Shown here one piece after another: positions 53,489 through 64,000 of a DNA stretch of 64,000 nucleotides. The DNA is taken from the NCBI GenBank assembly GCA_037176885.1, contig JAWWNJ010000133.1:248001-312000 (forward strand), in the 5' to 3' direction. A program made the position numbers and the translations under genes. Every line of letters starts with the position of its first letter. Position 1 is the stretch's first letter. The DNA is from Favolaschia claudopus (taxonomy: Eukaryota; Basidiomycota; Agaricomycetes; Agaricales; Mycenaceae). The notes beneath the pieces were generated by a model. That model was not told where the DNA came from. It saw only the letters and a program-made list of their open reading frames with translations, and did no database searches.

Positions 53489-54952
53489 CTACAACGACTC
53501 CAAGTTGCTAATATCCATTTTGAGCTTGTCGTTCGATGTTGGGACCGCTTGTAATTCTTTCCCCCCACACCGGCGCAACAGCTCTACCACCTCATCCCAA
53601 GTTCCGCTCAACAGCTGGACATGGCGCATATCGATAGCCATGCGACGCCCTCGAGGTATCGCGCTAAGAATCTTCTCCAGCTCATATTGATGAATTGGCA
53701 CACCGCTGCATATAATGCGAGACAAACGTTCCCAGCGTCGACTCGGAATCGGGATCAAATCACCAAGGCTTAGCGCCTGCAGACTATCCCTGTGATGTCC
53801 ATTCACCTCGAGGGAGCGTAGGCTCTCGGTGTTCACAAGCGGTTGCAGAAGCGGGAAAAGCTTCGCCCAGGTATCCATCCTCGGGGGTGGGTTTGGAAGC
53901 ACTCCCGTCCTGAAGTTGATAGGTGTTGAGCACTTGACCTCCAGAACCTTCAGGTTGGAAACCAGTGAACGCAGTTCTTTCTCTTGTGTGGGAGTTGGTG
54001 GTGGAATCTCCACGCTTCCCGGACAGCTTAAGCTGAGAGAGAGCGCAGCGAGTGAAACGCCGGCGGTATGGAGGGCAGAGAATAAAGTGGCGGGAAATGT
54101 GAGGGTGGGAGAGACGGAAGGAGTAGTGGCGGGGGATGGACCGTTGGACGACGTATCCGACCAGCCCAACAACAAGGAACGTTCCATGGAGCGGAGCACA
54201 GATTGGTAGGGGGAACTCCCATAGAATTCCTCCTGATTATACCACTCCTCGAGGCGTAGAATCCGGGGTCGGTTGCTCGCGCTGCGAAGCTCGAGCCGTC
54301 GGGCGTGCGGCATCGCGGCTATGGCGGTAGCAACGCGAGCGGCAAATGAATCCGAGATAAGCAACGATACCTGTGCATCGAATGCCCGGCGAAAATGCTG
54401 GTGCGCTGTCCGAAGCAGCTCGCAATACCGGAGGATCTTCTTTTCCATTTCCTCCGATTTCGACTCCCTTGTATCGGCGTACTCTGGTGGGAACAAGCGA
54501 TCCGCAGCTCTCACCCAGAACTGTCTATCCTGCCATAGCTCCTCCGCATCCGCGCTGTTCAAGACCCATTTGAGGTGCATCACGGCTGTGTATCGCACCA
54601 GTTTTGCGAACGCAGATAAGTCGTTGGCGTAGCTCGAATCCAGACGGTCGATGCAGAACCGTACGCTCCGCACACCGTTACGAATGGTGGGATGAGATGC
54701 GACGCGTTCCAATTTGCTGAGGCTATCCGGCGAGATATCCAAATCGAGATGAATGACGAGCAGCTCTGAGCTGACTTCGCAGAAGCGGGCGCAGGTCAAG
54801 CGCAGAGTCTGGACAGCCGCAACATGATTACCTTCGCGACTCTGTTCCCGTAAAGTTGTGTAGTCGAAGTCTCCAGGCGCACCAACTGGGTTGGGTAACA
54901 CCTCCTCAAAGATCCGGAGGAGCAGCTCGTTCGGGAAGTCTAGAATCTTCAT
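53489..54952 (-). CDS. F-box protein 2 (487 aa, single exon), inverted paralogue of F-box 1
   Basis: Starts MKILDFPNELLLRIFEEVLP and stays colinear with F-box 1 over its whole length, with identical stretches such as LRLTCARFCEVSSELL and EEWYNQ(D/E)EFYGSSPYQS. The frame is open for 25 codons upstream of 54952, but the paralogue supports this ATG. Together with kinase-like 2 it repeats the kinase/F-box pair of 40-44 kb, here with the F-box gene reversed. Both copies are intact, so both may act. Confidence 0.85.
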   Translation of the reverse strand: MKILDFPNELLLRIFEEVLPNPVGAPGDFDYTTLREQSREGNHVAAVQTLRLTCARFCEVSSELLVIHLDLDISPDSLSKLERVASHPTIRNGVRSVRFCIDRLDSSYANDLSAFAKLVRYTAVMHLKWVLNSADAEELWQDRQFWVRAADRLFPPEYADTRESKSEEMEKKILRYCELLRTAHQHFRRAFDAQVSLLISDSFAARVATAIAAMPHARRLELRSASNRPRILRLEEWYNQEEFYGSSPYQSVLRSMERSLLLGWSDTSSNGPSPATTPSVSPTLTFPATLFSALHTAGVSLAALSLSLSCPGSVEIPPPTPTQEKELRSLVSNLKVLEVKCSTPINFRTGVLPNPPPRMDTWAKLFPLLQPLVNTESLRSLEVNGHHRDSLQALSLGDLIPIPSRRWERLSRIICSGVPIHQYELEKILSAIPRGRRMAIDMRHVQLLSGTWDEVVELLRRCGGKELQAVPTSNDKLKMDISNLESL

Positions 54953-55650
54953 GCAGCAGAGTGCTGGTAGAGAGATGAAGAAATTGGTATCAAGGTAATT
55001 GTGGAGAGTGTAAGCGAGCTTCTTCACGGCCTTGACGCGAGATAGAACTGAGGTAAATAGGCACTAGTAGTATAAGCCACTGCTTCGAGGAACTGGGTTT
55101 TAAGGCGCGGGTTGTGGGCGGAAGGTGGTCGTCAAGAAGAAAGAGGCAGCATGACCCGCAATTCACGGATCACACGTATCCGTCGCTGTCAATCCAAGCG
55201 TCAAGACATGTTCAACGTTTGTTCAACTTCCAACGAATGGCAACCGCAAGCTGTTCAGACAAGGCCGCTCGGCGCTGTTTGTGGTAAGGATGCTCAAATC
55301 GAATCAGATTCTTGGAAGTTGGATGAAGTTGAAATTGTCACTCGAATTTGAAGATTTGCTCCAAGCACAATTCAATATTCTGAGCAAAAGTTTTGAGAAT
55401 TGCAGTGCGTTACAGTGTATGTTGTGAGAGAAATATTGACTACTGTATTCAATGCAATCTGTTCTATACATGTTCATTGGATGTTCACAAGGTGTCAATG
55501 AGATCCTGGGATAATACGTTAGCTCCGGGTCTGAATCTCCAAATACAATAGTTTTGACGCACTCGCCACCGCTGTGAAGGGGTTTCGTTGGATTTAAAAG
55601 GTTGGTGAACAAAGCTGACCTGGGAGTGAAGTAAGCCAACAAATACGATC
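54953..55650. other. Spacer between F-box 2 and F-box-like B
   Basis: No supported gene. An open minus-strand frame at 55304-55903 overlaps the end of F-box-like B in another frame and has no motif. Confidence 0.4.
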
Positions 55651-56795
55651 TCATGATTTCCAACCAGTCACAAGTACCAGCTTCCGCTCCACCAATTTGG
55701 GGAAAAAAGGAGAGAAAGTCAAATCGAGCAGTCCCCTTTGTTCTATCTCCACCTCCGAGACTGGAAGCGAAGCCAGAACGGAATCCAAGGCGAGGAACAA
55801 CGACTCGTCTGACGGGTAATAACATAGGGAGATGACCAATGTCTGAATTTTTTGAGAAGCCGCAATGCTCCTTAACGCGGATAGAGATATGTTGGGTATC
55901 CAACGCCCGAGGTCCAGGCGGAGGTACCGCAAGTCGGGGAAATTGGAGAGGTCCAGAGATTCAGTGACACCGTTCTGAATTGGCGATGAGATAGCCAGAA
56001 TAGTTGAAACAGAGATAGGCGCGCCTCAATGAAAATATCGAGCATCTCGATCGCATTCTTAGGCATCGATTTCCACGAAATAGTCACCCGATTGTCAGGT
56101 TTGATGCGGAATGCTTTGAGCCTTGACATATCGAAAGGTTTCAACAGGGAGGCTACATCTAGCCTGGTACGAAATGCGACATCGGAATCTCCATCAAGTT
56201 CCAGCGCCACAACAACGATGCGTAACATGCTGTCCACCGGTTGGAAAACTCGCAGGTCACCCTGAAATACGAGCTCGCAATGTCGAACTGGCGCTGAGCG
56301 ATGCTGCATCAGATCCACAATATCTTGGCAACGCCTCAGTTTCAAGTGGCGAAGGGTATCAAGAGCAACGAGTGCTTTCAGCGATCCAAAGGACTCTGTC
56401 TCCGACGGCAAAGTCAATTTCAGGCTCTCCAAACGCGTGAAGGGTAACCGAGCTATCAATTCGATCGTCTGGGGATCCAGTCGATTAGCTCCCAGAAAAA
56501 GTTCGCGGACAAGGCATGCAAGATGGGGGGAAGAGATGAGGGCACGATACAGTTTGAGCCACCTCTTTCTGGCCTCTTCGGCAGTCGAGGAGGACGGCGA
56601 CATATCATGAATATGCTTCCCTGGCGACCGAAAGAGGATCGATTGGGAGGGGTGTACCCAAGAACGGGCGACAAGGGAGCACACAAGGATGTCATGCATG
56701 TTGCCTGCGAGGAAACCGATACTGTAGTCCAGCAGCTCCTGTATAGCAAACGGATTTTGCTGTTGCATGGTGGGAGGAGGTAAGATACGCGGCAC
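55651..56795 (-). CDS. Short F-box-like protein B (364 aa, 2 exons, GC donor)
   Basis: Exon 1 56795-56025 and exon 2 55974-55651. The N-terminus IQELLDYSIGFLAGNMHDIL...SLVARSWVHPSQSILFR aligns with F-box-like A, as do SLDLSNFPDLRYLRLDLG and the EVEIEQ/FSPFFPK end. Alignment places the intron at the same point and phase as in A, but the donor here reads GCGCGC where A has GTGCGC, so splicing needs a GC-AG intron. If not spliced, the frame ends at 55872. A methionine at 56768 is a second possible start. Confidence 0.7.
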
Positions 56796-56921
56796 TTTAT
56801 GTAACTGTGGATTTCACTAGCCGACCGGGCCGACATCCGCAGAGCGACGACAGATACGCAGGAGCAACTCATCCGGAAGATCTGCTAGTAGGATGCTGAG
56901 ATTCCAGAGATGAGGTCTCGA

Positions 56922-57638
56922 TCATTCAAGGGCAGTAGCTTCGAGACTTTCTTGCTTAGACTCAGAGCTCACATCGCACCGAATCGCAGTACGGAACGGA
57001 TTCATGAAGATGTCCACTTTATAAACAAAGTAAGGACTTGCCCTGCCCCGATCGCTAGAATTCGAATCGGGGCTCCACCGTAATCTTAGCACCACGAAGA
57101 CTGAGGTGTTTCGCCCACTCAAAAAAGAGAATGTATTCACATCGTTAGAGCGCATACCCGCCAGTCGACAGGGATAAACCGTAGCCCAGTGCAAAGCGTC
57201 AAATTGAATCGCTTGTGCATTGCCCGAGCCCTGCGCCACGACGGCGTCGCAGCTAGCACAGCAAAATATCCGACTTGGAGAAGGATATGATGTCAGGACC
57301 CGCCACAGTATCGCGAATCCAGAATAAAGGCGCGAAGGCACAGGACGGTGGAAATTTAGGCATTTCCTCATCTTGCCGCTTTCTGCGCGTCCCTCGACAC
57401 CGCTTTCCTGGACACTGCGGGCACACAGAGTGCCAGGAGCGTGAGACCAGGACGATTGACACACGTTGAAGGCGAGGAATATCGAGACCAACTCCAACGC
57501 CACTTTGATCTCTGCATCCCAATCCCGACGTCCCCCTGCATCCACGTCATCGACGCTCTTCCTCGTCCCCAGATCGCGGCACCATCTCCCTCCCCGGGTA
57601 AAGAAACAGACTATTCGCAGACCATGCCCGCATGTCAC
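56922..57638 (-). CDS. Hypothetical open frame
   Basis: A 238-codon minus-strand frame. Its C-terminal part (FCCASCDAVVAQGSGNAQAI, FDALHWATVYPCRLAG) looks more protein-like than the rest and has a CxxC pair, while the N-terminal part overlaps a GC-rich plus-strand frame. It may be one exon of a larger gene; a shifted frame nearby (MPKFPPSCAFAPLFWIRDTV) also looks coding. Family not recognised. Confidence 0.35.
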   Translation of the reverse strand: MTCGHGLRIVCFFTRGGRWCRDLGTRKSVDDVDAGGRRDWDAEIKVALELVSIFLAFNVCQSSWSHAPGTLCARSVQESGVEGRAESGKMRKCLNFHRPVPSRLYSGFAILWRVLTSYPSPSRIFCCASCDAVVAQGSGNAQAIQFDALHWATVYPCRLAGMRSNDVNTFSFLSGRNTSVFVVLRLRWSPDSNSSDRGRASPYFVYKVDIFMNPFRTAIRCDVSSESKQESLEATALE

Positions 57639-57639
57639 G

Positions 57640-59740
57640 CCGTGCCTCGCGACTGCCCAGAACGTCTACTTATCCCTCCCTCCAAGACATTCGCGCAGCG
57701 GCCGAGGCAATCACACACGACGTTTTTCAAAATCGGTGTACCTTCGACCGCCTCCACTCACTCTCCGGAGCCAGACAGCCTCCTTCTCGTCCACGCCACA
57801 AAACGGGCGAGTTCCACTGATTTCTGGATCGTCTCGCCATATGGTCATACGGACGGCGCAGCGAAGCCACGCCTTTCCCCCGCACCATCCCGCGACTCTC
57901 CCGCTCAAAAGCGAAGCTCTGCATCGCAGAGAGCGAGGCGAAGCGCCATACAACCTCCAGCCGCATCGGAGCCGTCTCTTGTCTCGAGCCATATGCCCGA
58001 CAACCAGACCCATATTCTACCCCACCCTCCCAACCCTCCAACAAAGGGGAGAGTATTAGTCCCCTCTTCGGCGGCGCCGCGTCCTGCACCGCACCCCGCG
58101 TCGTCGCAGCTATCCCGTGCATCCCGCAGCTAGCAGCATCCCATGATCACCGACTCATCGCCTGCTCTTCCTGCTCTCCAAAAGAAAAAGAAAAGAAAAA
58201 GAGGTCAGTCAGGCCACGTCATTCACCGACCTGAGGCCACGTCATTCACCGACCTGCGCTGACGCTGCACGCAGCCATCCCGTCAAGATCCAGCGCAGCA
58301 CGAAGAGTTCCTTCGTTCTGAAAGTATCTAGAGTCAATCAAGAACGGGGAGGAGATTTGGGCGAGGCTTACACGTATGTGTCAGATGCGTTTTACTGAGC
58401 GTTCCTCGTCCTGCCAGACCTGACTCCACCAGCATCTCCAGGCACAACACCAACACCGAGCGCCGTTCTCGTTCGCGTCCCTCACAGAGGTGTGACTTGA
58501 CGAATCCTCCGCCTCCGCAGCTGACGCCCGCATCTCCCGCGCTGGGAGCAGCGACAGCGACGACGCTGATCCCCAATCCCTCTCCGCATCCAATACCTCC
58601 GCTCACCTTCGACATCGTCGTCATCGCACGACTCGCACCTGCTTCTCCGTCAAATCCACCCGCCGCAGCATGAGGACGTATTTCGATCTGAAGATCAAAC
58701 AATTTTAATTCCACCAATGCATGAACGAGGAAAGAAGATGGGACCGACCTGGACGACTTTCCGGCAACACCGCTCGCGTCTTTCGCTGCAGCGTCCCTCA
58801 GTCCACCTCACCCCACCCCACCCCACACCAGCCCACCCTACACCAACGCCAGCACTCCGTGCCCGTTCGCGCCGCTCACACATCGCACTCCCCGCCCCGC
58901 ACACCGCCGTCAATCCCGGCGCATACCCCCGGTCCTCCACCTCTCGTCTCAAGCGGGTCGCTTGCCCGCTACCAGGCAGCCCAGCCCGAGGTACTGTAAA
59001 CTCCTCATGCATCATCAACGCCTCCGATTCCGTCTGCAAGTCAGCCCGCGCCCCTAGACCCCCTCCTCCACAAGCCACAATCCAATCCAATCCTGCCGCA
59101 TCCGCATCGCGCACAACGAGCCCACCGCGACGCAGCGCAGCCCTTGGACCATCGACACGAGACCACCGTCCACAGCAAGCCGACCCGCACCCGCACCTTC
59201 GCTCGTACGCCCCAACGACGTCAACAGCGATGTCTCCTGCGACTCCCCTTGCGTTGTGTCGAGGTCATCTCGCATACAAAAACGCGTCGTTTTTCTGCAC
59301 GCCCCAGCCCCAGCCCCGGACCTCGGCGGTGCGCTAAGTCGAGGAGACCGAAGCTAAGCAGCGCGGGTGTGGGATGGATTCGACTATTGATCGGGTTGGG
59401 TGAGGTGGGGTTGACGGCTCAAGGGTTTTGCGGGAGAATGGTGTAATATTCAGGAGGGTAGTTTTCCTCCTCCCTCCCCCCGTCGAGTGTCGCCCATCAC
59501 ATACAGTGATGCGTCTCTGCCCGCCCAACGTACCCAGCGCCCGCGCTGAGGTGAGATGGAGCGTATCGAGACGGGAAGGAGTCGTGAGGAGACCGGATAC
59601 GAGAACAGAGCGACCCGCATGCGTGAGAAGCATTTGACACCATCCGTCGGGTCGGGGTGAGTCGATGGCTCGGGGGTAGGAGGGTGGGGTATTGCATAGA
59701 TGTCGTATGTAGGTAGGTGGCTAGAAAGTGTATACTGCAA
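57640..59740. other. GC-rich low-complexity region
   Basis: Long frames overlap on both strands (for example plus 57441-58133 and 58717-59337, minus 58695-59114) with Pro/Ser/Arg- or Gly/Arg-rich translations. None has a domain or consistent splice sites, and their length follows from composition. The tandem 23-bp repeat at 58211-58256 lies here. Confidence 0.35.
58211..58256. repeat. Perfect 23-bp tandem duplication with CACGTCA
   Basis: Two identical 23-bp units (58211-58233 and 58234-58256) begin AGGCCACGTCA and end CCGACCTG. Each carries TGACGTGG on the minus strand, a bZIP/CRE-type core. It could be a regulatory pair or a simple duplication. Confidence 0.85.
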
Positions 59741-61912
59741 GATTAGTCCAATGAGAGTATGGGAGGACGGTAAGGCAAGTGTAGGTAGAGAGGAGACTTC
59801 AGGGGAAGGTACACGGACGCGACGTCGAGAAAAGGCGGAGAGGAAAGTGAAATGAGAAGGCGGAGCGGAGGCGGAGTATGGTACTCAGTGGGTGAGAAGA
59901 AACGATTGTCGTTGATATGTATGGCGACGTAGGAACGGGTCACATGGCGCTGGAAGACAGCAGGGAAGTAGATTCGATTACGAATTGGGGGAAGACGGAG
60001 AGTACGGGGCGTGGGTGTAAGTAGAGAGGAGGAGGTAAAGATGGAGCGGTAGAGCAGTGGAGGGAAGATAAGAATTCCAAAAAGATTCGCTTGAAATACG
60101 CCAGTCGAGTCGTAATGGCGCCGACTCGGGAGAGAGCGGATAGCGATGAAATCGTCCATAGTATCTTCGTACCAGTCCAAGGGTCGCAGCGGAATCGCCG
60201 TTATATTGCCAGCGCCGGAGCTGTGAAGCGGTCGCGCGTGGAAGACATATCACAGGTCAGACGGCAGCCAGGTAGAGAGTAGTCGCCAGAAGCGCCACAG
60301 TACGCTCAAGGCGAGCGGGGAGCAGATCCGTGAGTGCATCCACCGGTACGTTCAGATCGAGGAGGAGCGGCAGAAGCATCGTATACAGACCGGCTACGGC
60401 AGGTGCACAGTCGACAACGAAGCGACGAGATTCGATAGCAGCACCGTGACTGGCAGCAGGCGCTTTGAGAAACAGTTCAATTCGCAAGGAACTCGGAGGT
60501 CAAGGCCCGAAAGAAAGAGAGTACTTACATGGGTCCTCTCTGAGATTCCAGAAACCCATGCTGCCACGCTTCCTATTCAGAATCCTTCCTCTGAAGCGGT
60601 AGAGACGTCGTAGTCATAGGGTCCATTCGTCTTCATGTGCATCGAACTCGAGATTGCCAGCAGGCTGAAAACAGCGTTCAAGTTGCGTCGAGGAGTCGGA
60701 GGAGGAGGAGGAAGAAGGAGAAACCGACACGTGGCAACCATCAAACACGTACACAAGCCATAACAACGCGTCACTCGCATCATAATATGTAGCATAAAAT
60801 GCCATAAATGTCTGGAGCCCAAAGGCGGCCTAGTGCAAAATCGGAAGAAAAGATACAGGAGAAATTTACCACTCGTCTGCGCTGAGCCTGGAAGACCTGA
60901 CCCCGAGTCGAACGGGTGTCTGAGTCCCCTCTGTTGTCAATTTTCAGGGAGCAGGAACGCGGACAACCGCTATCAGGCCTTGAGATACAAAATAGATACT
61001 TCATTTTGGCTTGTGCATTTTCTAGCATCTGCCCCAACGACTTGAGCTTGAGATTCAACTAAACATGATGCGTACTTTGATTCAATTGGGAATCAACAGT
61101 ATTTGAAATCTACAAAACTTGTTGGTTATTGTACTTCGAATTTCAATGCTAACCCACTCTCCAACGAACAATCTACCCAATATACTTATAGTAAGTAATC
61201 AAAAGAGAGAGAGAGAGAAACGACAAAGCGCAGTGGATCGAAGACTGAATCCCGAATTGAACGGGTGTCCCCCAAACTGATCGAGCACAATATGAATAGA
61301 CAAGGGGTGCGGGCATCCGCCATCAAGCCTTGTAGATGTAGTTACTTGAATTTACATCGGACTGGTGCGTGTCTTGGAGGAGTTCAACCTAACGAATTTG
61401 CCATCGATTTTTTTGCCCAAACTCGGGAATCATTTCTGAAATACGGTCAGGAATCTAGAGACAAAACGCGCACTCTTCGGATCTACAATGAGACGGTACA
61501 GTCCTTTGTTTTATTTTTTCCCCCACCTGTTTTACTCCGGCTAGGATTCCATCAATCTTCGTCTTGAACTTGGCTACCGATAGAAGAGGAAAGAACCCTG
61601 AATTCGACTTCTTTGCACAGGGCTCGCGGGGCGAACGAGAATGTTAATGGAAACTCTTTTGTTATTTGCCGAATTGGAAACAATAACGATTCGCCAACAT
61701 TCCACGGTATCAGCACTAACTTGAACCCCCGGACACTGTATTGGTTAAACGAACCCCCGTTGGACAGTCAGTCCGGACCGGTTGTTGTAGGCGATAACAT
61801 GACGGTGGCGAATGCACAAAGGTTTGCATTGATAGCTTTCAATCTATGCACAACGGCTAACACGCACATGTTATAGGACCACCATTGATTACCAAAACAA
61901 ACTTCCCGTGAG
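59741..61912. other. Region with motif copy 3 and unplaced exons
   Basis: Minus-strand frames at 59743-60180 and 60257-60487 (the latter hydrophobic: AVAGLYTMLLPLLLDL) have no usable start or joinable splice sites. On the plus strand, segments 61370-61500 (NEFAIDFFAQTRESFLKYG) and 61617-61831 (SFVICRIGNNNDSPTFHGIS ... GPVVVGDNMTV) look like exons followed by GT donors. They may belong to one unknown gene. The segments 60894-60979 and 61243-61329 are diverged copies of each other. Confidence 0.35.
60726..60780 (-). repeat. Conserved CACGTG-to-ACGCGT motif, copy 3
   Basis: ACACGTGGCA, CCATCAAACACGTACACA and ACAACGCGTC keep the order and spacing of copies 1 and 2, with more changes. It too precedes minus-strand sequence. 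Confidence 0.45.
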
Positions 61913-63683
61913 CTATATATTCCAATTTTCCCCTACAGGCCGCTGTTCAAAAAACGTAAACGGGCGGTCTTCAGCGGGATAGTATCCCGGAGGAGGGATT
62001 TCCAAGTCCGGAGGCGATGGCGGCGGAGTGGGGAAGACGAAATCGAGGACTGCGTGATCCCAGGTGTCCCGGGATATCACGTCGAAGCCGTATATATACG
62101 TGTCTTTCACGGCTGCGAACGACACTGTTTGGAGTGTAGGGACGCCTCGGAGGAATCACTGAGCCGTGACTTCGCGAGAGTAGTGGGGATCGTCGAAGAA
62201 TCTCATGAAGTTCATGGTGGTGCGCAGGTGGCGCAGATTGGAGAAGAGGTTCAGAGCGAGCAGAATGGCTGGCTATGTATGCAATTCCAACGACGCTGGT
62301 GAGAGGGATGAACTTGACGGGGGGTGAGATTGACTCACATCACGGTCATTTTTATTGAAACGATGGGGTGATGCGATGAATTGATATCGCGGAATATTGA
62401 ACTCCAAAACCTCGATTTGGGGTAGCGTGGATCCAATTGCTTGAATTAGCGAAGCGGTCACGAAAAAATCGAGGTCGATACAAAACTCTCTGAGATCATG
62501 AAGGTGTCGCATGTGATCAAGCGCCCTTGGTAACGTATCTTGATTTAACGGATAGTGAGCATATTCGGGGAATCCCATATTGTCATTATATGGGTCGACG
62601 GGTGCCCGAAGACGCAGCGAGCTCAAGGTGGCTGGAAGCTGCGCGAAGATAGAATCGCCGGGAAGCAAATTTCCCAGCGTCACGCTCGACAGCAAGGGGC
62701 AGGTGTCGGAAAGAGTGCTGCAGGTGGTGCTGCCTAGATGGAGAACTGGAGATATTCTGCTTGTGGGGAGGTCGGGGAAGTTGTGAGAGACGGGTGCGGT
62801 GTAGAGGACCTGAAGGTCGCGTAGGGCAGGCATGTTGGCTACGATATCCGGGACAGCCACATAAGGAGTAGGGGTGTGCTCCGTTATGACTAGCTTTTGC
62901 AGGTGTTTCCATTCGATAGTGGGGAATGCCGGTGAGATTAAGTCGCCAGAGATCCGAATCTCACGGAGGCGGCTGCCGAGGACTGCAAGAAGGGAGTGGA
63001 TGTTTGAGGATTGTTTGTCGCGGTCTACCTCATCCTGATCAACGACGCTAAGGAACCCGGCGGTCGAGATTATCAGGGTTTCGAGAGCCGGGAAGGTGAG
63101 AGAGAAAGGGAGGGGCTCTCCGTCGACACGTGCTTGGTAAATCTCGAGGTGGAGCAGCGATGGGGAAAGTGAGAGTGCGTGTAAGATCCTTGAGGGAATC
63201 GAGGACTCGAAACGAAGCGTGACTTTGACCAGAAACGGCATCGCAGAAAGCGCGTGGATAGTTTGCTCAGATATGTCGAGCTTCATTGCCGTTCGGACGG
63301 TACGATCCCTTATATGAACAATTCTAGGAGAGAAAATATCACGCTGAAGAATGAGGCGATGAGATGTCCACCTACTTGCAATACGGCCACAGTGATTGCG
63401 GCCAAACTGTTCCGCGCGAGGAGTCCCAATTATAGAGCTCTCGGAATATATAAGGTAGTGTTTGAGCACGCATGATTCGGCAAGAGGTAGATAGCGGGAG
63501 AAGATACTCTCCCTGGAATAGTTCATAGTCGAAACGGAGTGGCGTACTGGCATATATGTCTGTGACCCATGCACTGCGCAGAAGCTGGAAAATCTGCTCC
63601 AGGATGTCTGCGGGCAAGTAGACCAAAGTTGATCGGGATAATGAGCCCGAGTAGCCAGCAGGTTCTGGAGCGGTGGTTGGCAT
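61913..63683 (-). CDS. F-box/LRR protein with an in-frame stop
   Basis: Exons 63683-63376, 63323-62339 and 62272-61913 join in frame. The N-terminus STLVYLPADILEQIFQLLRS is an F-box, followed by about 350 residues of leucine-rich repeat-like strands (LVKVTLRFESS, SLLHLEIYQAR, LREIRISGD, LQKLVITEH). In exon 3 TGA at 62158-62156 interrupts ...REVTAQ/FLRGVPTL..., after which the same frame stays open for 81 codons to 61913 and looks coding. The protein either ends at 469 residues or the allele has a nonsense change, possibly from TGG. The ATG at 63683 is the first in frame. Confidence 0.75.
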
Positions 63684-64000
63684 TAGCAAGAAGGCAGTCA
63701 CAGTCGCTTGATGTATCGAGGTCCAGTGCAGGCAGGAGAGAAGAATTGTGGACGATTGGTCTGCAGTGCTTTGAACGAGTGTTCGGGTTAGGGTCCGAGT
63801 TTCACGATCAAAGAAAACACCTTAACGCTCCAACGGTAGTCCAACACTGAGGTGATGGGAAGCAACAGGGAAGGCGAATCGCGATTTGATCAGATCATTA
63901 CAAACATGAACAAAGTCGTCTCCTCGCTTCAACAGGGTACATAATACATTGCTGCAGGAATAAGGCAGAATTTTGAGCTTTACAATCGCCTCATTGTTTC
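63684..64000. other. Upstream flank of the F-box/LRR gene
   Basis: No supported feature. It should contain the gene's promoter. Confidence 0.4.

Noticed and set aside
57441..59337. Several long plus-strand frames suggesting Pro/Ser-rich proteins
   Set aside because: Frames are open on both strands because of GC-rich composition, and no start, domain or intron pattern is consistent.
60894..60979. A tRNA-like fold on the minus strand (7-bp acceptor pairing, GTTCGACTC T-loop), with a second copy at 61243-61329
   Set aside because: The D-arm lacks an A-box, the anticodon loop does not form, and similarity between the two copies continues beyond the tRNA-like ends. It is better explained as a duplicated, possibly once-coding, segment.
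1..64000. CRISPR arrays, operons, rRNA genes and bacterial-type regulatory sites
   Set aside because: The sequence is eukaryotic with intron-containing genes; no regularly spaced direct repeats or rRNA-like blocks were seen.

Overview
The window is nuclear DNA of a basidiomycete fungus, most likely a mushroom-forming agaricomycete. The evidence is many short (about 45-70 bp) GT-AG introns, 4-nt and 14-nt microexons, a secreted CBM1-GH3 beta-glucosidase, a NACHT-type NOD-like receptor, several F-box/leucine-rich proteins and a Gypsy retrotransposon. The species cannot be named from the sequence.

Layout. (1) 1 to about 12.76 kb is most of a large Gypsy-type LTR retrotransposon. On the minus strand it carries gag, protease, RT/RNase H and integrase ORFs, with an LTR-like promoter/polyadenylation region at the right end. 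On the plus strand, between integrase and the left edge, lie three spliced genes that point against pol: a partial gene, a Zn2Cys6-like cluster protein and a highly charged protein. The copy looks defective because the pol-integrase junction has lost the integrase zinc-binding domain and shifted frame. (2) 12.8-19.2 kb holds two diverged copies of a decayed minus-strand sequence flanking an intact alpha/beta hydrolase gene and a low-complexity stretch. (3) 19.2-27.6 kb is gene-poor and holds two abutting non-autonomous TIR elements; one is delimited by a perfect 9-bp target duplication. (4) 27.6-30.1 kb is a NACHT receptor. (5) 30.1-35.2 kb holds inverted repeats, a small GTGTCGC-rich TIR-like element and weak membrane-protein exons. 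(6) 35.2-55 kb is gene-rich: CBM1-GH3, kinase-like 1, a copied GH3 3' end, F-box 1, an eIF4E-family (4EHP-like) gene, a hypothetical gene broken by a TIR element, kinase-like 2, a short F-box-like protein and F-box 2 in reverse orientation. (7) 55-64 kb holds another short F-box-like gene, a GC-rich stretch with no convincing gene, a third copy of the 54-bp motif seen in region 2, and an F-box/LRR gene with an in-frame stop.

How they relate. The kinase/F-box pair is present twice, with one F-box copy inverted, and GH3 3' DNA was duplicated with it. Exon phases are identical between the kinase copies. The two short F-box-like genes are also paralogues, one with a GC donor where the other has GT. 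The pattern is a locus growing by segmental duplication and being broken up by small DNA transposons. All exon boundaries were inferred by eye from splice consensus, frame continuity and paralogue comparison.
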